Below are positions 28,025 through 36,242 of a stretch of 64,000 nt of DNA, one piece after another. The stretch lies in contig NZ_CP028487.1 in assembly GCF_003048255.1 (NCBI RefSeq), positions 1,798,001 to 1,862,000 on the forward strand, given 5' to 3'. Made by a program: the position numbers and the translations under genes. Numbering within the stretch: the first letter of the stretch is position 1; each line of letters begins with the position of its first letter. The notes beneath the pieces are model-generated. The model worked only from the letters and a program-made list of their open reading frames with translations. It made no database searches and had not been told where the DNA came from. Source of the stretch: Yersinia massiliensis (GTDB lineage Bacteria; Pseudomonadota; Gammaproteobacteria; Enterobacterales; Enterobacteriaceae).

Positions 28025-28756
28025 TTACAAAAGATAATGGCTAGGGATATTCGTGCCATAATCATTAACCACGTTGAATGTCAGTTGCTCACCTTTCTTG
28101 GCTTTGACCCCATCAGGGAGCGCTAAATCAGTGGTCGAGTTAGGCGGGAACATTTCACTTGTGGCAAACGAAATGGTTTTTCCCTCGCTCACCAGTTTGG
28201 CATCACGAAGACTGATGTAATAAGCCGTTGGGTTTTGTACTTTAATTTTATTACTGTCAGTGCTATCCAATGTCACTTGGACTTTTTCACCCAATGTATC
28301 GACATTTTCTTTTAAAGCCGCAGGACGATAAAATACTTTGAGCCGATTATTCACGATCAAAACCAGCTTATTATCAGTTTGGGTATCGGCTTTTAACGCG
28401 GGGATCTGCAAAAAGTTAAGATAGAACACAGATTCACGATCTTTAGGTAAATTACGTTCAACGTATGACAGCCGGACGACTTGCCCACTCTGAGGTTCCA
28501 TACGAAATATCTGTGGTGTCAACGTGAAGGGAACATCGCTTTTTGATGGTGAAGATTGATTGCTTCCATCATCCATCCATAACTGAACTAAATTAGGATG
28601 GTCATCTTTATTACTCAGTTGTAATACTTTTTCCCGAGTGCCTTCAGGATAAATGATACGAGTCCCTGTCATGACAACACTGGCTTTGGTCCATAAGGGT
28701 ACGCCGCTAAGCAGCAACAACGAGCAGGCGATTATTTTGTGGGCAGTCAGTGTCAT
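28025..28756 (-). CDS. Periplasmic fimbrial chaperone
   Basis: This 243-residue PapD-family chaperone has a signal peptide ending near LWTKAS. The conserved arginine is in MTGTRIIYPEGTREKV and the conserved lysine in IVNNRLKVFYRPAAL. The signature FYLNFLQIPALK is present. It lies between the major pilin and the usher and should fold the structural subunit and deliver it to the usher. Confidence 0.93.
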   Translation of the reverse strand: MTLTAHKIIACSLLLLSGVPLWTKASVVMTGTRIIYPEGTREKVLQLSNKDDHPNLVQLWMDDGSNQSSPSKSDVPFTLTPQIFRMEPQSGQVVRLSYVERNLPKDRESVFYLNFLQIPALKADTQTDNKLVLIVNNRLKVFYRPAALKENVDTLGEKVQVTLDSTDSNKIKVQNPTAYYISLRDAKLVSEGKTISFATSEMFPPNSTTDLALPDGVKAKKGEQLTFNVVNDYGTNIPSHYLL

Positions 28757-28848
28757 AGTGCTTCTATATCCTTGCTTTGCTCTGGTTTATTTAGGCTCCG
28801 TTACCGGTTAGCCGACGTATTCATGAAACACACTCATTTCATGAATAG

Positions 28849-29379
28849 TCAGGGGTAGGTGATGGCATATTGAGCTGAAGCAATGACACTCCCTGCCGTC
28901 GCACGACCTTCTTCCGTAATGTATTGTGCTGCCAGATCTTGTGATGCGGAGGTAGCACCTGCAACCAGTGTAATTCCTGGGACTTCGACGCTGCCCCCAG
29001 ACATACGAATCGGTGCGCCATTAGTATCAAGCAATTGAATTGCGACATTGAGTGCTGTACCGACATTCCCCAAGTTGCCACCACTCGTCACGTTCATTCC
29101 CTGAAAAACCGAACTGATTTTGGTGTCTTGAATGGCAATATTGCAGCCGGTGAGGTTGATCGTGAAATTGGTTTTACCCGCAACAGCATTCACTTGATTT
29201 AGGTTGCTTGTGGAGACGGTGGGTAATAGAACGACGGGGGTGTTAGCAGTACCGTTAATATCCACCATGCAAGTTTGTTCAGCGACTTCGCCTTGAAACT
29301 TAATTGTATTATTAGAGGTCGCAGCTAACGCCATACTCGGTAGGGTAAGCAGCACCAATGTGACTAGAGTTTTTCCCAT
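28849..29379 (-). CDS. Major fimbrial subunit
   Basis: A pilin of 176 residues when started at the ATG at 29379, which follows AGTAGGTATTAC and yields a clean signal peptide (MGKTLVTLVLLTLPSMALA). The longer frame from 29403 lacks a ribosome site. The mature pilin has the cysteine pair in GEVAEQTCMVD and INLTGCN. It ends in ASAQYAITYP with the alternating hydrophobic strand used for donor-strand exchange and a penultimate tyrosine. It is the first gene of a five-gene operon: pilin, chaperone, usher, adhesin, chaperone. Confidence 0.9.
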   Translation of the reverse strand: MGKTLVTLVLLTLPSMALAATSNNTIKFQGEVAEQTCMVDINGTANTPVVLLPTVSTSNLNQVNAVAGKTNFTINLTGCNIAIQDTKISSVFQGMNVTSGGNLGNVGTALNVAIQLLDTNGAPIRMSGGSVEVPGITLVAGATSASQDLAAQYITEEGRATAGSVIASAQYAITYP

Positions 29380-29573
29380 GTAATACCTACTTAAATTTAT
29401 CATTTATAATTTTAGTGAACTAAGCGCTTTAGTATTCAGCAGAATGAGCGATCATTCAGTTGAATAAGATGATTCATTTTTCATATTTTGCTATTCACTT
29501 TCTGTGCTGGCCTAGTGTAGAGGGAAATGAAAGTCAGTAGAATGAGAGACGTCCTTGTTTTGCATCTGAAATA

Positions 29574-29592
29574 TCCTACAAGGCATGTAGGA
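29574..29592. promoter_or_regulatory. Candidate EvgA-type operator upstream of the fimbrial operon
   Basis: TCCTACA-N5-TGTAGGA is a perfect 7-bp inverted repeat about 195 bp before the pilin start. It resembles the TTCYTACA-type dyads I recall for E. coli EvgA. The evgAS-like genes end only about 180 bp away. The remaining bases between pilin and evgS (29380-29770) are AT-rich, with several CATTCAG/TGAAT words near 29432-29480, and carry the evgS terminator. Confidence 0.45.
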
Positions 29593-29715
29593 AGAGATCT
29601 GATTAAAATTAGAATAATAATTAAGTTGTTAAATATCAATTTACTATAATGAGTGGTTTTTATGGCGATATCATTATTATTCTATCGAAAATTTGATTAT
29701 TAGTAGGGAGGGAAT

Positions 29716-29748
29716 AAAAAAACCGCCAAAATTTTCGACGGTTTTTTT
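29716..29748 (-). terminator. Terminator after the evgS-like gene
   Basis: Stem AACCG/CGGTT with an extra C-G pair encloses a loop containing AAAATTTT. It is flanked by an A-run on one side and T7 on the other, so it can work in both directions. It lies 23 bp beyond the evgS-like stop and insulates that operon from the fimbrial promoter. Confidence 0.8.
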
Positions 29749-29770
29749 AGTTTTGAGTGATTGTTAATTT

Positions 29771-32700
29771 CTATTTTACGGTATTACCACTACCTATTTT
29801 TGAGTAATAGGAAACTAACTGAGTTAATAGCAGATTAGCCTCACTTAACAATCTCAGATAATTGACTTTATGAGTAATAACCTTAGCCTTATCATGAGCC
29901 AGTAGCAGCGGCTCAAGCTCAATACAACTCTCTACCAGAGTCTGCGCGTCGATCAGTTGCACACTGCCTTTAATTCTGTGCACCAAGCGGGCCATCTCTT
30001 CATAAATATCTGCAGGGGTCGAAGAGCTATCCGTTGCCATCAACTTGTTATAGTGCTGTGTCAATGCTTCCGTATCTTGCAAATGACTTTCTAGCAATGA
30101 TTGTACTAACTGCAACCCTACCTCAACATTTCCACCCGAGAGCGAGTTTAATTTTTCTCTTGCTGCCACAAGAGGGGATTGCGGCAATCTCGGTGTGGCG
30201 CTGTTTTTCAATTGCACGGCCTGAGCATTCGCGATAGGGCGAGGACTTTCGTTACTACCACCTTCGTCACTGCCAGAGATTATCTCTTGACGCAGCAGAA
30301 CCGTCCGTAAGGTATCGATGGTGATCGGCTTAGTCATACAATCATTCATGCCCGAATCAGCACAGCGGCCAGCGCTCTCTTCACGAGCATCTGCTGTACA
30401 GCCAATGATGACCATATCTTTGATTGTGGGGCTATTACGAATATGCGAAGCCAGTTCGTAACCATTCATCAATGGCATATTGTAATCGGTGATGACCATG
30501 TCAAAGCTATAATGCTGCAATATTTGCCAAGCTTCGGCACCATTCTCTGCGCTCATGATCTGCTCAATACCGATAAAGGCGAGCTGTTGTTGGAGCAACT
30601 GGCGGTTAGCGGGCAAATCATCCACCACCAAAACACGTAAGTTTTTTAGCTGACTAAGTTGTTTTTCATCAGCGTGCAGAATATTCGTGTCTTGTGGTAA
30701 GTCATCCTCAGTGGCAATTTCCAGCGGCAAGGTAATAAATAGGCTCGTGCCTTTGCCTAACTGACTTTCCAAGATAATTTGTCCACCCATTTTATGGATC
30801 AACTGGTGGCATATCCAAAGCCCTAATCCTGATCCACCAAAGCGCGGTGATTTACCTTCGTTCGCCTGACTAAACGGCTGGAATAGGTTTGCCTGTGCAG
30901 CCAAAGAAATGCCGATACCGGTATCAGTAATATCGATATTCATGACACCCTGCTTGCTGTCTGTCGGCTCCCAAGTGACATCAACAGAGACACCGCCTTG
31001 TTCGGTAAACTTCAGCGCGTTGCCCAGTAAATTCCCCATCACCTGACGGACTCTCAGCATATCAACCATCAGCAAAGGTGGGATTTGATCATCCACCCAA
31101 GCAGAGAATCGTAGCCCGCGTTGATCGGCAATAGGCTGATAGAGTGTGAACATCCGTTCTATTTCTTGACGGAAATCAACCACGGCGGGATGAACACTCA
31201 GTTGGCCGGCCTCAATTTTGGCAGAGTCAATAATGTCATCTAATAGCAGCATCAATGATTGTGCAGTCTTAGATACGGTGATCAAGGTATCTTTTTCGAC
31301 CGGTTTCTCACTGCGAATTTCTAACTCCAGTAAGCCCATAATGGCATACATTGGCGTGCGCAGTTCATGACTGATGGTGGCTAGGAACGTACTCTTGGTA
31401 CGATTAGCACTGTCGGCTTCGACACGTGCGGCTTCCAACTCACGTTCTACCGTTTTACGCTGACTAATGTCTAACCAACCCCCCAGCAAACTGCGTTCAG
31501 CGTTATCCAGTGGAATAATCCATAGGAAGATATCCCGTAGCTCTTCGTTAATTTCCAAGGATAAATCGACCATTTGTGGTTTTCTATCCAACAAAACAGT
31601 CTGGCAGTATTTGTCTATCTCGCGATCGAGTTGGTTCGTCATCGGCCAGTGGGCTTGCTCATTGTTCTGATTGAGCATGTCATTGAGCTTATCTTGATGC
31701 GCAGCCGCAAAGTGGCTGTTATGTACGGCGAGTTCCCCTTGTGCCGTACGAATAAATACAGCGAAGGGCAAGGCATTAATAATAGATTCTTGTTGCAGTA
31801 AACGGGTGTGTAACAGCTTAGCTTGACGACGCTTATTGAACACCAAATAGCAAAGATATAACCCAAAGATAAGTAACAGCCCTGAGCTAATTTTCAGTGC
31901 TAGCATCAGTAATTCATTATCTAAGTTATCGTTATCAAAACTCACCGGGTTAGGTTTGAATGTGCTCCATTCGCTAAGCAGATTGTCGAGTTCTTCCGGC
32001 GGAATAGACTCAATAACTTTATCAACGATGGCTTTTAATTCGGGTAATTTGGGATTGATACCAAATGCCATCATCAGTGGTTCTTCACCTGCCACTGCAA
32101 CGGTTTTGATTTTAGGGTTAAAATTTTGTGCTGATAAATAGTTAGCTGTCATCATATTTTTGACGATAGCATCTACTTTTCCCTGCTGTAACCAACGCAC
32201 CAAGGTCATGGTATCAGGGGCTTCGACAAAGGTAATTTTCTGGGCCAAAAGCGGGTTACCCACAATACTGTTGGAGGCACTCCCTGATTGCATGCCCACC
32301 CGTTTCCCAGCCAGATCTGCCACATTGTTGATGTCAATGCGGTCTTCACGAGTCAGAATGCCCCATAGCGATTGGGCGACAGGTGATGAATAAAGATTAT
32401 TGCCATATTGGCCGTTACGTACGGCGACAATCGGCAGCATATCGATTTTACCGGCGATAAAATCACGAACACCTTCAGCCGAATCTTTGGTGTAAATTGG
32501 CTCAAATTTAAGGCCGGTTCGACGTGAAATAATATCGATTAAATCAACGGAAAAACCCGCCATTAAGCCGGTTTGACGGTCACGGAAAATCAGTGGTGCG
32601 AGATCCAGTGGGGCAACGTAAGTGACGACGGGATGACTCTGAATCCAGCTCACCTCTTGCTCAGTCAACAGCAACTTAGCATCAATATTGTAATGGGGTT

Positions 32701-33610
32701 TGCTACCAAACCAACGCTGTTGAATATCACCGGTCGCACGAGTCGGTAACAGTTCGATGATCTGATTAATATATTCAATCAGTTTTTTATTACTTTCCCG
32801 CGCGAGAAAAGTATAGGGGGCAGGGTGGTAAGGGGCAAAGTTGCGAATCTGCAACGTTAGCAACTGCAATTGGTCAATCAAATAGTTGGCAGATGTGGCA
32901 TTCGAGACGAATACATCGGCATTACCGTATGCGACAGCGAGCAGCCCTTGTAATTGGTTAGGGTAGGCGACAATTTTGTCAGCATGGTAATTAAATAAAA
33001 ATTCAGGCGAAAGGGGTTCATTATTAACGATAGCCACCGTTTCTGGATGAGTACGCTTGGTTGGATCCCAATTTTTACTGCGCACTTCAACATGCCGGTT
33101 AGTAAAGAAAGCATGGGAAGCGATCAGCCCAGGCTGAGCAGGCATAGGGGTCCCAGCCATTAAATCAATCTGACCATTCTCGAGCGCATTCAAAACTAAC
33201 CCGTAATCACAATAGCCAATCATCTCGAACGATAATTGGCTCGCATCGCTCATGATTTTCAGATAGTCGGCAACAATCCCTTCAATAGAATTATCATCGC
33301 GGTTAACGACAAAGGGTGTGTTGGCATCAACGACAACACCCACTCTCACTGTGCGCCGACTTGACTGGCGCGGGTCGGTAGAAGGGGCCAGCAATAAGTC
33401 TTCGCTATAGCTATTGGCGATGCTGTGTATCATTAGGGGTTGGCCTGTGTCACATCCTTGTCGGCCCGCCGTCACAGAAGCATAAAGCTGCCCGCTAAGG
33501 AACAGCAGACAGCACAATAAAATACGTAAGGAAAACCAACTACGCAGAAATAACTTGATGCGCCGCAGGCCAAACCAAGCTGAACTACACCAAATTATGG
33601 GTATGTGCAT
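29771..33610 (-). CDS. evgS: EvgS/BvgS-type hybrid sensor kinase
   Basis: A 1279-residue unorthodox phosphorelay kinase. After a hydrophobic N-terminus it has two periplasmic solute-binding (SBP_bac_3) domains (about 68-300 and 325-550), one membrane helix (about 566-590), a PAS-like segment and a HisKA domain with phospho-His near 749 (FLATISHELRTPMYAIMG). An ATPase domain (GSGLGLWICHQLIHKMGG), a receiver with Asp near 1040 (MVITDYNMPLMNG) and an HPt domain with His near 1210 (RLVHRIKGSV) follow. E. coli EvgS is slightly shorter with the same layout. The frame overlaps evgA by 26 bp and no other methionine precedes the hydrophobic stretch. The signal is unknown, and fimbrial control is inferred from position. 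Confidence 0.9.
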   Translation of the reverse strand: MHIPIIWCSSAWFGLRRIKLFLRSWFSLRILLCCLLFLSGQLYASVTAGRQGCDTGQPLMIHSIANSYSEDLLLAPSTDPRQSSRRTVRVGVVVDANTPFVVNRDDNSIEGIVADYLKIMSDASQLSFEMIGYCDYGLVLNALENGQIDLMAGTPMPAQPGLIASHAFFTNRHVEVRSKNWDPTKRTHPETVAIVNNEPLSPEFLFNYHADKIVAYPNQLQGLLAVAYGNADVFVSNATSANYLIDQLQLLTLQIRNFAPYHPAPYTFLARESNKKLIEYINQIIELLPTRATGDIQQRWFGSKPHYNIDAKLLLTEQEVSWIQSHPVVTYVAPLDLAPLIFRDRQTGLMAGFSVDLIDIISRRTGLKFEPIYTKDSAEGVRDFIAGKIDMLPIVAVRNGQYGNNLYSSPVAQSLWGILTREDRIDINNVADLAGKRVGMQSGSASNSIVGNPLLAQKITFVEAPDTMTLVRWLQQGKVDAIVKNMMTANYLSAQNFNPKIKTVAVAGEEPLMMAFGINPKLPELKAIVDKVIESIPPEELDNLLSEWSTFKPNPVSFDNDNLDNELLMLALKISSGLLLIFGLYLCYLVFNKRRQAKLLHTRLLQQESIINALPFAVFIRTAQGELAVHNSHFAAAHQDKLNDMLNQNNEQAHWPMTNQLDREIDKYCQTVLLDRKPQMVDLSLEINEELRDIFLWIIPLDNAERSLLGGWLDISQRKTVERELEAARVEADSANRTKSTFLATISHELRTPMYAIMGLLELEIRSEKPVEKDTLITVSKTAQSLMLLLDDIIDSAKIEAGQLSVHPAVVDFRQEIERMFTLYQPIADQRGLRFSAWVDDQIPPLLMVDMLRVRQVMGNLLGNALKFTEQGGVSVDVTWEPTDSKQGVMNIDITDTGIGISLAAQANLFQPFSQANEGKSPRFGGSGLGLWICHQLIHKMGGQIILESQLGKGTSLFITLPLEIATEDDLPQDTNILHADEKQLSQLKNLRVLVVDDLPANRQLLQQQLAFIGIEQIMSAENGAEAWQILQHYSFDMVITDYNMPLMNGYELASHIRNSPTIKDMVIIGCTADAREESAGRCADSGMNDCMTKPITIDTLRTVLLRQEIISGSDEGGSNESPRPIANAQAVQLKNSATPRLPQSPLVAAREKLNSLSGGNVEVGLQLVQSLLESHLQDTEALTQHYNKLMATDSSSTPADIYEEMARLVHRIKGSVQLIDAQTLVESCIELEPLLLAHDKAKVITHKVNYLRLLSEANLLLTQLVSYYSKIGSGNTVK

Positions 33611-34217
33611 AATCAGCTAGCTCAATGACAGAACTTAGCCCTAACTTGGTCAGGATTCGTGTCTTATAGGTGCTGACAGTTTTGTTACTGATAAACATTT
33701 CGTCGGCAATTTGTTTATTAGAGAGGCCATTCACCAGATAACGCAAAACATTAATTTCGCGTTCTGACAACAAACGAGCCCGATTGACAGGATCATGGCT
33801 AGAAGGCTGGCCTGCTAATTGGGTTAATGCTTCAGATGGAAAGAATGAATACCCACGTAATACGTTCTGTGCCGCAAAAAGAATTTCGCTAATATCTTTA
33901 TTTTTACTGATAAATCCGTTGGCACCCGCCTGTAATGCACGTACGGCAAAAACTTGCTCATTTTTGGCTGACAAAAATAAGGACTTACCCGTAAAACCAC
34001 GTTGTTGCAGTTTTTTTAGTAATGAAAAACCATCGAAATTAGGTAATTCAATATCAATGATAACTAAATCAACGGGGTTGTTTTTTAATAGTTCGAGCGC
34101 TTCACTACCATCGACTGATTCATAAATTGTTGAAAATTCATTGCTTTGTGATAGCAGTGCGCGAATGGCCACTCGAATAGCTGGGTGATCATCAACTATC
34201 ATCACTGATTTTGTCAT
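33585..34217 (-). CDS. evgA: EvgA/BvgA-type LuxR-family response regulator
   Basis: The start is the ATG at 34217, preceded by GGAGAGAAC, giving 210 residues. A further in-frame GTG upstream is less likely. The receiver carries VMIVDDHPAIRVAI and the phosphoacceptor in LVIIDIELPNFDGF. The C-terminal LuxR HTH reads LSEREINVLRYLVNGLSNKQ and then IADEMFISNKTVSTYKTRIL, very like E. coli EvgA. It is the first gene of the evgA-evgS pair and receives phosphate from the EvgS-like HPt domain. Likely targets include the adjoining fimbrial operon. Confidence 0.9.
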   Translation of the reverse strand: MTKSVMIVDDHPAIRVAIRALLSQSNEFSTIYESVDGSEALELLKNNPVDLVIIDIELPNFDGFSLLKKLQQRGFTGKSLFLSAKNEQVFAVRALQAGANGFISKNKDISEILFAAQNVLRGYSFFPSEALTQLAGQPSSHDPVNRARLLSEREINVLRYLVNGLSNKQIADEMFISNKTVSTYKTRILTKLGLSSVIELADYAHTHNLV

Positions 34218-34793
34218 GTTCTCTCCGTACACCGTTATATCTTGGGATTAGCAGGGGTATTTCACTACTTTTCACTTGCATCGAATGACTCCAAATGATT
34301 ACCCAAGATGAGATAAACATGAACCACTATTGTCGATGCCCAAAGTACTATTTCGGTGATTTTAATCTGTAATTATAGATTATCAAGAAAAGATTCTTGC
34401 TCATGTATAGGTTACTGGCCCTAATCAGCCCAATAGCGTATGGCTATGTAGTAAATTGATTATAAACGAATTGGGATTTTTTTTAATGTAATAATAATGG
34501 GCCACTCAGTAAATTAGACAGTGAACAGTTAATTTATAATTCTAAATGTAAATATAAACGATTTTTTAAGTCGAGGTGTAGGAAATCTCTATGGCTCAAT
34601 CTGGTTCATATTCGGGCATAAATATCATGGATATAGGTATCGATTTGGCCGCGGCGTTGTAGATGCAACACACTGGAATTTATAATAATAAAGCTGCGGC
34701 CTAAATAGTGGTATTTCGGTCACTATCACTCTCGTGGACCATTTCAAATGGTTGACGTCTACTTTTCGCTGCCTTCCATGCCATCGACAAAGC
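34218..34793. other. Long intergenic region between evgA and tRNA-Asn
   Basis: AT-rich and without a convincing conventional gene. It contains the evgA promoter region, a TGTAGGAA word (34577-34584) matching one arm of the dyad at 29574, and the possible small frame at 34591. A dyad ATTTGGCCGCGGC (34643-34655) / GCTGCGGCCTAAAT (34693-34706) encloses a smaller GTTG/CAAC hairpin (34656-34669). Confidence 0.5.
34591..34662 (+). CDS. Possible 23-residue small protein
   Basis: An ATG eight bases after AGGA opens a 23-codon frame (MAQSGSYSGINIMDIGID, then LAAAL) ending in TAG. It lies in the roughly 570-bp gap between evgA and the second tRNA-Asn. Such short frames arise by chance often. It is listed only because of the ribosome site and because its end enters a GC-rich inverted repeat. 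Function unknown. Confidence 0.2.
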   Translation: MAQSGSYSGINIMDIGIDLAAAL

Positions 34794-34826
34794 AAAAATC
34801 CCGCTTAAGTTTCCTTAAGCGGGATT
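34794..34826 (-). terminator. Terminator of the second tRNA-Asn gene
   Basis: On the minus strand AATCCCGCTTAAG and CTTAAGCGGGATT form a perfect 13-bp stem with a GAAA loop and run into TTTTTGC. It is the counterpart of the terminator at 21898 but has diverged in sequence. Confidence 0.88.
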
Positions 34827-34835
34827 CTTTAAACT

Positions 34836-34911
34836 TGGCTCCTCTGACTGGACTCGAACCAGTGACATACGGATTAACAGTCCGCCGTTCTACCGACTGA
34901 ACTACAGAGGA
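34836..34911 (-). tRNA. tRNA-Asn (GTT), second copy
   Basis: This 76-nt gene is identical to the one at 21946-22021 and has anticodon GTT and encoded CCA. The 28 bp upstream of the 5' end also match (AATCGTGTGAACG, one change, GGCGAATAATAGCG), so the duplication included the leader. The two copies are direct repeats 12,890 bp apart. Confidence 0.96.
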
Positions 34912-35065
34912 ATCGTGTGAACGGGGCGAATAATAGCGAGGTATCTGGGACATGTCAAAGGGGAAACAGAAAAATCGGATCGTTTGCTTAGAGTTTGTGC
35001 AACTTATTGAGATTTTTAGTTTTTAGCACAGTATTTGCTCAGTAAATGCTAGTTTGATATCCGAT

Positions 35066-35099
35066 AAAAAGGCGGGCAGCCCTGTTTTAAGCTGCCCGC
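35066..35099 (-). terminator. Terminator of the afuABC-like operon
   Basis: On the minus strand GCGGGCAGC and GCTGCCCGC form a perfect 9-bp stem around a 10-nt loop, followed by CTTTTTATC. It starts 9 bp after the afuC-like stop. Confidence 0.9.
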
Positions 35100-35107
35100 A
35101 TAAGTGT

Positions 35108-36217
35108 TTACTCGGGGGTATCAGCCAATACAAACATGCCATAAGGGTGGATTTGCAGGTAATAACTATCACCCGGTGCCGGTTGCAGCTGGGTGGCATT
35201 TACTTGCAGTAGTAAGGATTGCCCCTGCCAATCAACCAAAACTTCATATTGTGGCCCCATATAGGCCACTTTATTAATCATGCATCGCTGGCTAGGTTCA
35301 CCTTGCTGGCTCAATGTGATGGCTTCAGGCCGCACACCGACGGTTGATTGTTGATAGCCTTCGGCGAAACCTTGTGGGCGAGGAATGTGATAACCGAATA
35401 TCTCAACGCTATCACTGTTGATGCGCGCAGGGAATACGTTGGCGTCCCCCATAAAACTGGCCATAAAGTGAGAGGCGGGTTGGCGATATAAGGTTTGTGG
35501 CGCGCCTATTTGCATGATTTTGCCTTTATTCATCACCAGAACGGTATCTGAGACAGCAAAAGCTTCGCTTTGGTCGTGGGTTACATACAGCGACGTGATA
35601 TTAAACCGTTGCTGCAATTCACGGATCTTATCGCGCATGCTGCGCCGCAAATTAGCATCCAAGTTACTCAGTGGCTCATCAAATAACAGCACTTTGGGTT
35701 TGAGAATCAAGGCTCTTGCCAAGGCTACGCGCTGTTGCTGCCCGCCAGAAATTTGATCGACAAAACGGTCTGCAAAGCCGTCTAAATCCACCAAGGCTAA
35801 GGCCTCTTGCACGCGCTCGCGGATCTCATCCTTGGGGCGACCAAGCATTTTCAGGCCATAACCAATATTTTCCCCCAGCGACATATGCGGGAATAGGGCA
35901 TAGGACTGAAAGACCATGCAGATATCCCGCTGCTGGATAGATCGGTCAGTCACATCTTCACCGTCGATAAAAATTTGGCCGCCAGTGGGTTTTTCTAGCC
36001 CCGCCACCAACCGCAGAACCGTGGTTTTACCGCAACCTGATGGGCCGAGTAGGGTCACCATCTCCCCTTGAGGGATCGCCAGATTTAATTCGTCAATCAC
36101 GGTGTTGGTGCCAAAACGTTTAGTGACGTGCTTCAGTTCGACAAAATGCTTTTTATCACCAGCAGTATTTTTGTTAGACGTGTGAGTTTCTTTAATAGAC
36201 ATCGAATTTATAGACAT
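35108..36217 (-). CDS. afuC: ABC transporter ATPase, AfuC/FbpC-like
   Basis: The frame opens further upstream inside afuB. The ATG at 36217 with AAGG upstream gives 369 residues and removes the overlap. Visible are Walker A ([15 protein letters not shown]), the Q-loop [13 protein letters not shown], the signature [15 protein letters not shown], Walker B ([12 protein letters not shown]) and a C-terminal TOBE domain ([10 protein letters not shown]). It would power uptake through the fused permease next door. It is annotated in many genomes as an iron(III) ATPase, but AfuABC of Actinobacillus and Citrobacter takes up hexose phosphates. The Uhp-like genes upstream favour the sugar-phosphate role. 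Confidence 0.85.
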   Translation of the reverse strand: MSINSMSIKETHTSNKNTAGDKKHFVELKHVTKRFGTNTVIDELNLAIPQGEMVTLLGPSGCGKTTVLRLVAGLEKPTGGQIFIDGEDVTDRSIQQRDICMVFQSYALFPHMSLGENIGYGLKMLGRPKDEIRERVQEALALVDLDGFADRFVDQISGGQQQRVALARALILKPKVLLFDEPLSNLDANLRRSMRDKIRELQQRFNITSLYVTHDQSEAFAVSDTVLVMNKGKIMQIGAPQTLYRQPASHFMASFMGDANVFPARINSDSVEIFGYHIPRPQGFAEGYQQSTVGVRPEAITLSQQGEPSQRCMINKVAYMGPQYEVLVDWQGQSLLLQVNATQLQPAPGDSYYLQIHPYGMFVLADTPE

Positions 36218-36242
36218 AGAAGTTAGCCTTATCAGTCCGTCA

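Noticed and set aside
21946..34911. Integrated genomic island between the two tRNA-Asn genes
   Set aside because: No integrase, excisionase or transposase is present, rluF is a core gene, and the repeat includes the tRNA leader rather than a 3'-end attachment core. A tRNA duplication is simpler.
34759..34953. Open frame of 64 codons on the minus strand
   Set aside because: It covers the second tRNA-Asn gene and its terminator and is not a protein gene.
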